Assembly: GCF_902459615.1 (NCBI RefSeq)
Contig: NZ_CABPSA010000007.1
Span: forward strand, 186,001-250,000
Direction: 5' to 3'
From: Pandoraea commovens
Lineage (GTDB): Bacteria; Pseudomonadota; Gammaproteobacteria; Burkholderiales; Burkholderiaceae
DNA: 64,000 nucleotides
Positions 9,143 to 18,516 of the stretch are shown here, one piece after another. The notes below the pieces were generated by a model that ran no database searches, was not told the DNA's origin, and saw only the letters and a program-made list of their open reading frames with translations. Position 1 is the stretch's first letter; every line of letters begins with the position of its first letter. Made by a program: the position numbers and the translations under genes.

Positions 9143-9939
9143 GTTCGACCTGCACCACCATGACGGGCACGCTGCAAATCAGCCTGCGCGAAGCGCGGCT
9201 GACCCTCGATCGCGCATTGCTGGAAACAGGCATGCCGTATGGCTTCAACAATGCCGTGCGCGAATGCGTCCTGATTTCGGAGGCGTGCCGCACCGTACCG
9301 GCAGGCGCGGCGGATTCGGATTCCGGCATGGGCGGTTTCCGGCACTTCATGGACATCCACGACGCCCTGGCGCAGGCCAGACCGGACGCTTTGCAGATTG
9401 CACCGGTGGTGGCATCGACCGATCCATTGACAGTCGAATGCGCTGAGCAACACGCCTGGGTCGTCGCACAAATGCTCCTCGACCTGCTGCTCGCCGAACA
9501 TGCCGAGCGCGAGGCAACTTCGCTCGAAGCGACCGGCGTGCGCGAGCCGCACGAACTGAAGGTGATCGAGTGGCTCGCCCAGCGACACGGCGCGCGCGTC
9601 GGTGTGCAGACGTTCCCGGCAACCACCGACGAAACCGGTGCACGGGCGACGCTCACTTTGCACGCCCGGCGTCTGCCGCCAAAGGATGCCGCCGACGACG
9701 CCCTGCGCGCCATCATCCATCGCGGCTTGCCGGTCGACGCGGCGCTCTGGTGGTCGATGTACCACCTCTCACTGGGCGCCCTCGCGCCAGACAACGTCGT
9801 TTCACGCCGCCACGCCGGCGCGAACATCGTTGATGAAACGGGGGCGGTGATCGGCCGCCCGACAGACGACGACACCGACTTCTCGCTGCTCACACGCATC
9901 GAACGGAAGGAAGACGCGACAGGCAAGGCCCCTGCCTGA
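9139..9939 (+). CDS. Unrecognised 266-aa protein (weak resemblance to DUF3726)
   Basis: A 266-aa soluble protein that overlaps the previous stop codon by four bases, so the two are almost certainly coupled. The N-terminal segment ISLREARLTLDRALLETGMPYGFNNAVREC has the feel of DUF3726-type proteins (a helix carrying conserved N and E), but I cannot confirm this by eye. There is no signal peptide, cofactor motif or obvious catalytic triad. The C-terminal 25 residues are charged and probably disordered. Its fixed place next to the 575-aa protein suggests that the two form a complex or act in consecutive steps. Confidence 0.7.
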   Translation: MSSTCTTMTGTLQISLREARLTLDRALLETGMPYGFNNAVRECVLISEACRTVPAGAADSDSGMGGFRHFMDIHDALAQARPDALQIAPVVASTDPLTVECAEQHAWVVAQMLLDLLLAEHAEREATSLEATGVREPHELKVIEWLAQRHGARVGVQTFPATTDETGARATLTLHARRLPPKDAADDALRAIIHRGLPVDAALWWSMYHLSLGALAPDNVVSRRHAGANIVDETGAVIGRPTDDDTDFSLLTRIERKEDATGKAPA

Positions 9940-10026
9940 GCAGCAGGTGGGCCCAAGCAGCAATACGACATTCGAATCAAACAACGCGCGCGGAGGCAAT
10001 GGGTCGCTGGCGCGTTCCTCAGGAGC

Positions 10027-11001
10027 ATGACAATGATTATCGACGGTCTGCAATGCGGTCACTTCGACCGTGAAGTGTTCGAAAGCCTCAGGAAGGGCAA
10101 CATCGGGTGCGTGACCAACACACTCGGATTCTGGGAGGGCGCGGTCGCGTCGATGGACGCCATCGTCAAATGGCGCAACATGGCAATGGCAAACGCGGAC
10201 GTCTTCGGCATCGCCACGACCGCCGCGCAGATCGAGGCGCTCATCGAAAGCGGCAAGGTCGCAGTCCTCATGGGCTTCCAGAACACCGACCATCTGGAAG
10301 GACGCATCGGCTATGTCGAGCTTTTCGCCGACATGGGGGTGCGAGTCATGCAACTCACCTACAACAATCAGAACAGTCTCGGCGGCAGTTGCTATGAGGA
10401 GCACGACTCGGGACTCGCGCGCTTCGGCAAGGAAGTCATTCGCGAGATGAACCGCGCGGGCGTGCTGATCGACGTCTCCCACGTGGGCAACAAGACATCC
10501 CTCGAGGCGATCCGGTATTCGGAAAAACCGGTCGCGATTACGCACGCCAATCCGGACTCCGTGTTCCCGCACAAACGAAACAAAACCGACGATGTGTTGC
10601 ACGCGCTGCGCGATAACGGCGGCGTCATCGGCTGCGCGGCTTATCGCAATATTGCAGGCGACTATTTCTGCCTGACCGTGCGGAATTGGTGTGAACTGGT
10701 CGCACGTACCGTGGACATCGCAGGCATCGATCACGTGGCCATCGGTACCGACCGCAGCCACAATACGACGCAGACCGACCTCGACTGGATGCGCATGGGA
10801 CACTGGACTCGCGGTGTGGACTATGGTGCGGGATCGGCTGCGCGCCCCGGGAAGGCGGCTCGCCCCGAATGGTTCCAGGAAGTGCATCAATTGGGTGACG
10901 TGCACGGCGGTCTGCGCGAAGTCGGTTTCACCGAGGCCGAAGTCGACAAGATCACGCACGGCAACTGGCTACGCGTGTATCGCGAGGTCTTCGGAGGCTG
11001 A
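10027..11001 (+). CDS. M19 (membrane dipeptidase-like) amidohydrolase with altered metal ligands
   Basis: A 324-aa TIM-barrel protein of the renal-dipeptidase family (COG2355). The later-strand signatures are intact: IDVSHVGN (H152), ITHAN (H173) and AIGTDRSHN (D242). At the N terminus, where classic M19 enzymes have HxD, this protein reads IDGLQC (residues 5-10), and the bridging glutamate is replaced by Q85 in GFQNTD. This IDGLQ/QNT pattern seems to be a subfamily trait rather than damage. The true reaction is unknown and may be hydrolysis of a non-dipeptide amide. Preceded by an AGGAG ribosome binding site and an ATG at 10027, with an alternative at 10033. Third gene of the operon. Confidence 0.82.
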   Translation: MTMIIDGLQCGHFDREVFESLRKGNIGCVTNTLGFWEGAVASMDAIVKWRNMAMANADVFGIATTAAQIEALIESGKVAVLMGFQNTDHLEGRIGYVELFADMGVRVMQLTYNNQNSLGGSCYEEHDSGLARFGKEVIREMNRAGVLIDVSHVGNKTSLEAIRYSEKPVAITHANPDSVFPHKRNKTDDVLHALRDNGGVIGCAAYRNIAGDYFCLTVRNWCELVARTVDIAGIDHVAIGTDRSHNTTQTDLDWMRMGHWTRGVDYGAGSAARPGKAARPEWFQEVHQLGDVHGGLREVGFTEAEVDKITHGNWLRVYREVFGG

Positions 11002-11187
11002 GCGCACCTTTCCCGGTCATCAGCGTAAGCGAGCAACGGACTGCGGGAAAGATCCGGGCGTGTGGTGTCGTGGGGACGCCGCCCGGCACCTCGCAGGGCG
11101 GAGCGCACAGGTGTGGCGACGTAGTAGTCAAGCGATGGACGATGCAATGAGTGAAGTGACGAGAAAAGTCGTAAGGAGTGGCGTGAA

Positions 11188-12747
11188 ATGAACGGTGCCG
11201 ATGTCTTGTGCGACACGCTGCTGGCGGGCGATGTCGATGTCTGTTTCGCGAATCCGGGGACGTCCGAGATGCATTTCGTTGCCGCGCTCGACCGCAAACC
11301 GGCCATGCGTTGTGTCCTCGGGCTGTTCGAGGGAGTGGTAACGGGCGCCGCCGATGGATATGCCCGTATGGCGGACAAGCCAGCCGCGACCTTACTGCAT
11401 CTCGGGCCGGGATTGGCGAACGGCCTGGCGAATCTGCATAACGCCAGACGTGCGGGTACACCGGTCGTCAACATCATCGGCGAGCACGCCACCGACCACC
11501 TGCCCTACGACGCACCGTTGACCAGTGACATCGAATCGCTGGCGCGGCCAATGTCGGCGTGGGTCGGGCGCATCGGTCACAGCGACGAGGTCGGCGAACG
11601 CGCCGCGCAAGCGATTGCCGCCTCACGCGTCAATGGCGGCAGTGTCGCGACACTGATTCTGCCGGCCGACGCGGCGTGGGGCGAGACGATGCGCACCGCG
11701 CCCATCGCGCCGGACATTGTGCAAGCGGGAATTCCGGACGACACCGTGATAGACCACGTCGCTGCACGTTTGCGCAACGGACGCCGGACGTTGCTGCTGA
11801 TCTCGGGTAAAGGGCTGCGTGCCGATGCACTGGCCGTGGCGGGACGCATCGCTCAGGCCACCGGGGCACGTATGCTCGCGCAGCAATCGAATGCGCGCAT
11901 CGAGCGCGGCGCGGGGCGTGTTCCCATCGAACGCGTGCTGTACAACATCGACGCCTGCGTGGCCGACCTGGCGGACATCGACCAACTTGTGCTGGTCGGC
12001 GCCCGCGAGCCTGTCGGGTTCTTCGCGTATCCCGGCAAGCCGAGCGCCATGCTACCTGCGAGGTGCGAAGTGACTCGCTTCACTGAGCGCGGACACGATG
12101 CGCTCGCGTCACTGCAAGCGCTGGCCGACAGGCTTGGCGTGCGTCGCGACGCGTCGGTGACACTTGCGGCGCCGAGCACGCTCTTGAAGTTCGACCGTCC
12201 ATCTGGTGCGCTGACCCCGGCGAGCATCGCCGCCGCTGTCGGACGCCACCTGCCGGAAGGCGCCATCGTTTGCGACGAAGCGATCACGTCCGGACATGCC
12301 TTCTTCAAGCACACGACAGGTGCTGCGCCGCACGATTTTCTGGCCCTGACCGGCGGTGCGATCGGCTCTGGCCTGCCGATGGGCACGGGCGCGGCGGTCG
12401 CCTGCCCCGACCGGAAGGTCGTCTGCCTGCAAGCGGATGGCAGCGGCATGTTCACGCTTCAGTCGCTCTGGACGCAGGCACGCGAGCGACTGGATGTCGT
12501 CACCATCATCTTCGCCAATCGTGGCTACGCGATTCTGCACAACGAATTGAAACAGGTTGGCGCAGGGGTGGCCGGGCATAACGCACGACGAATGCTCGAC
12601 GTGGTCGACCCGACGCTCGATTGGGTACACCTGGCGGCCGGCATGGGCGTGGAAGCCGCATGTGTGAACACCCTCGAAGCCTTCGACGATGTGTTCGCAA
12701 TGGCCATGCGCCAGCGCGGCCCGTTCCTGATCGAAGCCAGCATTTGA
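11188..12747 (+). CDS. ThDP-dependent enzyme, acetolactate synthase large-subunit-like
   Basis: A 519-aa thiamine diphosphate enzyme with all three domains. The catalytic glutamate sits in LFEGVVTGAADGYARM, near residue 50. The ThDP/Mg motif is ADGSGMF, followed about 25 residues later by FANRGYAIL. The protein is about 50 residues shorter than catabolic or anabolic acetolactate synthases and has no partner small subunit nearby, so it is more likely a 2-oxo acid decarboxylase or a carboligase than IlvB itself. The start is the ATG at 11188 with GGAG at 11174-11177. It ends the operon and is followed by a strong terminator. Confidence 0.8.
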   Translation: MNGADVLCDTLLAGDVDVCFANPGTSEMHFVAALDRKPAMRCVLGLFEGVVTGAADGYARMADKPAATLLHLGPGLANGLANLHNARRAGTPVVNIIGEHATDHLPYDAPLTSDIESLARPMSAWVGRIGHSDEVGERAAQAIAASRVNGGSVATLILPADAAWGETMRTAPIAPDIVQAGIPDDTVIDHVAARLRNGRRTLLLISGKGLRADALAVAGRIAQATGARMLAQQSNARIERGAGRVPIERVLYNIDACVADLADIDQLVLVGAREPVGFFAYPGKPSAMLPARCEVTRFTERGHDALASLQALADRLGVRRDASVTLAAPSTLLKFDRPSGALTPASIAAAVGRHLPEGAIVCDEAITSGHAFFKHTTGAAPHDFLALTGGAIGSGLPMGTGAAVACPDRKVVCLQADGSGMFTLQSLWTQARERLDVVTIIFANRGYAILHNELKQVGAGVAGHNARRMLDVVDPTLDWVHLAAGMGVEAACVNTLEAFDDVFAMAMRQRGPFLIEASI

Positions 12748-12809
12748 TCTTTACCGAATGACACCGGCGGTGCGGTCCGCACGCCGCAGAAAGAGCACTG
12801 CAACCTTCC

Positions 12810-12835
12810 GAGCCGCCGCAAGCGGCTCTCTTTTT
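12810..12835 (+). terminator. Rho-independent terminator of the 7.4-12.7 kb operon
   Basis: GAGCCGC and GCGGCTC arms of 7 bases around a CGCAA loop, followed by TCTTTTT, 62 bases after the stop of the ThDP enzyme gene. Confidence 0.85.
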
Positions 12836-12864
12836 GCCTGGTCCTTAGCGTCTCGAAAAGGAAG

Positions 12865-12889
12865 GAAAAAAATGCGCCCGAAGGCGCAT
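12865..12889 (-). terminator. Rho-independent terminator of the porin gene
   Basis: On the minus strand, ATGCGCC and GGCGCAT arms around a TTCG tetraloop are followed by a run of T residues (A run at 12866-12872 on the plus strand). It lies about 50 bases after the porin stop codon and faces the operon terminator at 12810-12835. Confidence 0.85.
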
Positions 12890-12940
12890 GCAAATGTTAG
12901 GGGAAATGGCTGGGACGGCAGCGCGAGCGGCCTCAGAACC

Positions 12941-14053
12941 TCAGAACGTATGACGCACACCGAACTGCACACCGGTCGTGCTGTCGCCAGCGTCCGGACG
13001 GTTGAGCAGCGTGCCGCTCGGTGCCTGTGCCGCGCCCAGCGCATAGCGCAGACCTTTAGAGTTCGTGATGTAGGCCGCCGACGCGTAGAGCGTCGTACGC
13101 TTGGAGAGCGAATGCAGATACATCAGTCCGAAGTGGTTCGCATGGCCTTTGCCGGGAAACACGGCTGTATCGCTGTTTGCCGCATCGGCCTTCACATCGA
13201 TGTACGTATATCCCAGGCTCAACTGATCCGCCGGTGTGATGAACCATGCCGCGCTCACCGAGTACAGATCTTTGTTGATCGTGTCGTCCGACTGCTTGTT
13301 CTTGAAGTACCCGAGGTAAAGACGGAACGGCTGGATGTCGTAGCTGCCACCGATCGCAAACTGACGATCGACCACGCCCTTGTAAGTGTTGGGCGCGCTC
13401 ACCAGCGGACGCGCCTCCACATATCCGGCCAGGAAGTAAGCGCCGTTCCCGCGATATTCGATGGCCACCTGCGACGACGTACCGTTCGCCTTGTTCTGCG
13501 GATCATTGCCCAGCGAGTGATGCAATTCTGCGCGCCACCCCGCCACACGCGGTGACGCGATCATGATGTCGTTCGAATTGCGAAAGTTGTAGCCCGACTC
13601 GGTTCCCAGCCCGGCACCGTACGTCCCGCCGTAGAACGCGGCGATGTTGCCCAGAAACATGAAGAAGACGCTGTTCTGCTGCCCGATGCGGAACTCACCA
13701 TAGTGCTCATGACTCAGCCCCACCCATGCCTGACGATTGAACATGCCTCCCGCCACAGAGCCGGTGCCATTGTTCATGTTGAAGCCGTTCTCCAACTGGA
13801 AATTAGCCTTCACCCCGCCGCCCAGTCCCTCGGAACCGCGCATGCCCCAGCGCGAGACCTGCAGACCGCCGCTGTCGGCACCGTAAGCCGAACGTCCGCT
13901 ACTGAAAATGCCAGTGACATACGTATCGATCACGCCATACAACTGAATATTGCTTTGCGCCTGGGCCGCGCCGGCAAACGCCGATATGCCGGCCGCGAGA
14001 AAAATCGATGCCGTGCGGGCGGTCAGGCCGTTCGGGACTCCCGTCGTTTTCAT
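12941..14053 (-). CDS. OmpC-like general porin (betaproteobacterial 16-strand type)
   Basis: A 370-aa outer membrane protein started at the ATG at 14053; the longer frame to 14122 adds non-family residues. The signal peptide runs to about residue 33 and ends AGAAQAQS, followed by the typical mature start NIQLYGVIDTYVTG. Strands alternate throughout and the protein ends with the porin signature GVRHTF, an aromatic C-terminal residue read by the BAM complex. It probably brings the substrate of the adjacent ABC importer across the outer membrane. It is transcribed on its own, with a terminator directly downstream. Confidence 0.88.
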   Translation of the reverse strand: MKTTGVPNGLTARTASIFLAAGISAFAGAAQAQSNIQLYGVIDTYVTGIFSSGRSAYGADSGGLQVSRWGMRGSEGLGGGVKANFQLENGFNMNNGTGSVAGGMFNRQAWVGLSHEHYGEFRIGQQNSVFFMFLGNIAAFYGGTYGAGLGTESGYNFRNSNDIMIASPRVAGWRAELHHSLGNDPQNKANGTSSQVAIEYRGNGAYFLAGYVEARPLVSAPNTYKGVVDRQFAIGGSYDIQPFRLYLGYFKNKQSDDTINKDLYSVSAAWFITPADQLSLGYTYIDVKADAANSDTAVFPGKGHANHFGLMYLHSLSKRTTLYASAAYITNSKGLRYALGAAQAPSGTLLNRPDAGDSTTGVQFGVRHTF

Positions 14054-14218
14054 GGTCCTGCTCCTTGCTGAAGTGTGCTCTGGTAACTCGCTCACGCGAG
14101 GCTTGCTCTCAGGGCACGGCAACCGGGAGGGCTGGTCTTGTGTTTTGCGTCCCGCCTGCTACATCGTCTGCAGAACGAGCGCCGCCCAACGCTCTTGCAC
14201 GGGCAAAAGCGTTCCCAT

Positions 14219-14302
14219 CGCCCCTCGAATCGGGGGCGTCATCTCCAATGCTTCATTGCTCAGGAACGAAGGCCGGACGAGGCCGCAAGTCCGCGTCCGG
14301 CC
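14219..14302. promoter_or_regulatory. Two hairpins in the gap between the ABC operon and the porin gene
   Basis: The 262-base gap 14054-14315 holds two dyads. CGCCCC/GGGGCG, around a TCGAAT-containing centre, lies at about 14219-14238. A 9-base GGCCGGACG/CGTCCGGCC pair lies at 14271-14279 and 14294-14302. The second sits just after the stop of the ABC ATPase gene on the minus strand and may end that operon, although its T tract is weak. The first could be a porin operator. Confidence 0.4.
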
Positions 14303-14315
14303 GGGATCCGTGCGG

Positions 14316-15458
<1,143 letters not shown>

Positions 15459-15492
15459 GAATACCTCTGTGACATAGAGCGGGACAGCGTCG

Positions 15493-16308
15493 TCAAACAA
15501 CGGCGACAGCCTGCATGGCCGAGCGCTGCTGCGCTGCCTCACGGCGTGCCTTCACACGTCGCACCACAATCGGCGTCAGCGAGCCGATCACCACCAGCGC
15601 AAGCAGGAGTGTCGAAACCACCGAAATCACGGGGTCGGCCTGCGTGCGCAAGCTGTCGAACATCTTGCGCGGGAGCGTCGACACGTCGCGCCCCGAGATG
15701 AACAACGAAACAATCGCTTCGTCGAACGAGTGAATGAACGCGAACATGCCTGCGGCGAGAAATCCCGGACGCAACACTGGGAATGTGACCAGCCAGAACG
15801 CCTGCAAGGGTGTCGCGCCGCAGTTGGCCGCAGCGCGCTCCAGCGTGCGGTCGTAGCCGCGCAAACTCGCAGACAGAATCAGATAGGCGATGGGCGTCGA
15901 CAGGCACGTGTGCGCCAGAATCACCCCCAGGTAGGTCTGAGTGAGACGCAGCGATCCGAAGTAATAGAAGTACCCCAGCGCCACCACAATGTTCGGTACG
16001 GTCAGCGGCAGCAGGATGAGCAGACTGCCAAAGGTCCGCCCGCGAAACTCGTAGCGCACCAGCGCGAACGATGCCGGAATGACCAGTGCCAGCGTGAGCG
16101 CCGCCGTGCCCAATCCGATCAGCAAGCTGTTGATCGCCGGTCCCGTCCAGGTCGGATCGGCGAAAAATGCGGCGTAGTAATGCACCGACCAGGCAGGCGG
16201 CGGGAACTGAAACGACTCCGACGCCGAGAACGACATTGGAATGACGACCAGCAGCGGCGCGCCGATCAGAATTGCCATGACGACGGCAAAGCACTTGAGC
16301 GCCTTCAT
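15493..16308 (-). CDS. ABC importer permease, PotC-like
   Basis: A 271-aa inner membrane protein with about six transmembrane segments and the BPD_transp_1 EAA loop (ERAAANCGATPLQAFWLVTFP near residues 163-183) that contacts the ATPase. It overlaps the preceding permease gene by four bases, so it is translationally coupled. Together with the PotB-like protein it forms the membrane channel. Confidence 0.86.
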   Translation of the reverse strand: MKALKCFAVVMAILIGAPLLVVIPMSFSASESFQFPPPAWSVHYYAAFFADPTWTGPAINSLLIGLGTAALTLALVIPASFALVRYEFRGRTFGSLLILLPLTVPNIVVALGYFYYFGSLRLTQTYLGVILAHTCLSTPIAYLILSASLRGYDRTLERAAANCGATPLQAFWLVTFPVLRPGFLAAGMFAFIHSFDEAIVSLFISGRDVSTLPRKMFDSLRTQADPVISVVSTLLLALVVIGSLTPIVVRRVKARREAAQQRSAMQAVAVV

Positions 16309-17132
16309 TTGCCTTTGCTCCAGAGTTTGTCGAGACCGAAGAACCGGTTATAGAGCGCGTACAGACTGAGCGTCGTGCACGCGAGTACTACCGCCATGGC
16401 GGAAGCGTCGCCGAAATTGCCGAACTCCTCCATCTGTTGACCGATGAGTCCGGCCATCATCTGCTCGCTTGGACTGCCGAGCAGCACAGGCATCACGTAA
16501 AAGCCCAGCGAAACGATGAACACCATCGTGCAGCCGTTGACGATGCCCGGCAGCGAAAGCGGTAGAAACACGGCCCGGAAAGCCGCGAATCGATTGGCAC
16601 CGAGATTGGCAGCCGCCTTGACCAGCGCCGGATCGATCTTCTTCATGACCGAGTACAGCGTGATGGTCATGAGCGGCAGCAGCGCGTGCACCATGCCCAG
16701 CGTCGACGAGAAGCGCGTGAAGAGCAACTCGGGTGGCGTCTGCACGCCCATTGCCCGCAACAGGCCGATGACCGGACCGCTATTGCCGAGAATGATCATC
16801 CACGCGTAGCTCCGGACGAGGAAACTTGTCCAGTAGCTCATGCCCACGACCAGCAGAATGCCCGCGCCGAACCGCGCTGTGGCCTGCGCGAGGCAGTAAG
16901 CGAGCGGATAGCCCAGCGTCAGACAGCACGCGGTCACGAGCAGCGACGTCAGGAACGTCATGCCGAGTACGCGAAGGTAGAACGGATCCGCAAAGAAGTG
17001 CACGTAGTTGGCCAAGCCAGGCGTCGGCTCCGTGAAACTCAACCAAAGCACTTGCGCGAGCGGCACCAGAAAGAACGCCGTCAAAAATATTGCCAGCGGC
17101 GCGAGTAAGAGATACGGGCGAAACTTATGCAT
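16305..17132 (-). CDS. ABC importer permease, PotB-like
   Basis: A 275-aa inner membrane protein with six predicted transmembrane segments. The EAA loop reads VKAAANLGANRFAAFRAVFLP, near residue 180. The start is the ATG at 17132, 14 bases after the stop of the solute-binding protein gene. The pairing and order, binding protein then permease, permease and ATPase, match polyamine-type importers. Confidence 0.86.
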   Translation of the reverse strand: MHKFRPYLLLAPLAIFLTAFFLVPLAQVLWLSFTEPTPGLANYVHFFADPFYLRVLGMTFLTSLLVTACCLTLGYPLAYCLAQATARFGAGILLVVGMSYWTSFLVRSYAWMIILGNSGPVIGLLRAMGVQTPPELLFTRFSSTLGMVHALLPLMTITLYSVMKKIDPALVKAAANLGANRFAAFRAVFLPLSLPGIVNGCTMVFIVSLGFYVMPVLLGSPSEQMMAGLIGQQMEEFGNFGDASAMAVVLACTTLSLYALYNRFFGLDKLWSKGK

Positions 17133-17146
17133 GACGCGGCGACCGG

Positions 17147-18214
17147 TTACCGAACCACGAACTGATCGAAGCGACGCGCCAGTTCATTCAGTTGCGGCCC
17201 CATCTTGGCCAGATCCTGCTCAAAGGTCAGACGGTAGTTCGCGGGGTAAGTCGGCATTCCCTTGGCCTGCGCGTCGGGAATGTACTGGAACACACGCTGA
17301 TCGACCGGGCTGTAGTCGGCCTGCATGCAAAATTTCGCCAGCCGTTCCGCCTTGAGCGCCGATGCAATGAATTGCCATGCTTGCCTGGCACGTGGCGTGC
17401 CCTTCGACACGACCCAATAGGCGCGATCGATTTCCCCCTGGTTCCACACCAGATCCACCGGCGCATTCTGACGAATCAGCGAGAGCGCGCGGCCGTGCCA
17501 GATCGCCACGGCGTTGACTTCGCCGTCGCGCAGCAACTGTTGGGACTGTTGGCCCTGCGTCCACCAGACACGCACATCCTTCTTGATGCGGTCAAACGAT
17601 TTGAACGCGCGATCGAGGTCCATCGGATAGACCTTGTTAGTCGGCACGCCGTCGGCCAGCAGCGCCAGCGGCACCACTCGCGCGGCATAGCGCTGCAGGC
17701 TGCGTGGTCCGGGAAAGCGTTGCGTGTCCCAGAATTCCGCCCAGTTCTGCGGGCCGCCATGCGGGAATTTGTCTTTGCGCGACGCGATGACCGTTGCGAA
17801 CGCATGCGTGGCGATTCCACTCATGTATGCCTGCCCCGGCGGCAGTTGCTTCATGTCGATGACGCTCGTGTCGATTTTCTCCACGAGACCGGCCTCGACC
17901 GCGCGAATCAGTTCGCCGCCGCCGAGCGTCGTCACATCGAATTCATAGACTCCGGTGCGGGCCTGCGCCGCGAGCTTGGCGTATGACACGGGCGACACCG
18001 TACGGATCGGAATACCGGTCTCTTTGGTGAACGGCTCAAACAGATGCGCTGCTGCGGCCTTTTCCCAGTCACCGCCCCACGTGTTGACGAATAGCGGATC
18101 GGCAGCGCGTGCCGTTTGGATAAAGGGTGCGGATACCGCAGCACCCGCTGCCGCCCCCAGCAGCTTGATGACGGAACGGCGGCCTGCCGACGGATTCGAT
18201 GTTTCGTTCTTCAC
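17147..18214 (-). CDS. Periplasmic solute-binding protein of the importer, Tat-exported
   Basis: A 355-aa binding protein of the PotD/PotF-type class. The N terminus carries a twin-arginine signal (GRRSVIKLLGAAAG) ending AARA near residue 37, so the protein is likely exported folded by Tat. The mature start ADPLFVNTWGGDWEKA is typical for the family. The start is GTG at 18214, preceded by AGGA. It defines the substrate of the importer; the ligand is not identifiable by eye. It is the first gene of the operon, divergent from the MocR-type regulator, with a large dyad between them. Confidence 0.86.
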   Translation of the reverse strand: MKNETSNPSAGRRSVIKLLGAAAGAAVSAPFIQTARAADPLFVNTWGGDWEKAAAAHLFEPFTKETGIPIRTVSPVSYAKLAAQARTGVYEFDVTTLGGGELIRAVEAGLVEKIDTSVIDMKQLPPGQAYMSGIATHAFATVIASRKDKFPHGGPQNWAEFWDTQRFPGPRSLQRYAARVVPLALLADGVPTNKVYPMDLDRAFKSFDRIKKDVRVWWTQGQQSQQLLRDGEVNAVAIWHGRALSLIRQNAPVDLVWNQGEIDRAYWVVSKGTPRARQAWQFIASALKAERLAKFCMQADYSPVDQRVFQYIPDAQAKGMPTYPANYRLTFEQDLAKMGPQLNELARRFDQFVVR

Positions 18215-18263
18215 GTATTCCTCGCAATCGACTCAACGCTCCCGCAGGAGCGATCGGGGTGGT

Positions 18264-18347
18264 ACCAATCTGGCGCTTTGCATGTATTAGAATTTAAATT
18301 GGTCACATCAAATAGTGCCGATCAATGAATGTTTGATGGAACCAATT
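18264..18347. promoter_or_regulatory. Large dyad and ACCAAT motifs between ABC operon and MocR gene
   Basis: Imperfect inverted repeat with 16-base arms, 14 of 16 paired, at 18297-18312 (AATTGGTCACATCAAA) and 18332-18347 (TTTGATGGAACCAATT), with 19 bases between. The end motif ACCAAT also occurs at 18264-18269. It lies in the 302-base gap between the binding-protein gene and the MocR-type gene and is a likely operator for that regulator. MocR proteins often bind spaced repeats. Nothing else was seen in this gap. Confidence 0.62.
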
Positions 18348-18516
18348 ACCGAACAACAAGTTCGGGTAATCCCTGCTTGCGCCTTATTTTTCCAATGTTT
18401 TGGCACTATCGTGCAGTATTATCCATCGATGGCATTGCCGTGACGTCGACAAATTGCACCATTTCAGTGCAATCAATTTCATTGTGGGGCCAATCTCGCC
18501 CCAAGGTGCCGCCTCC

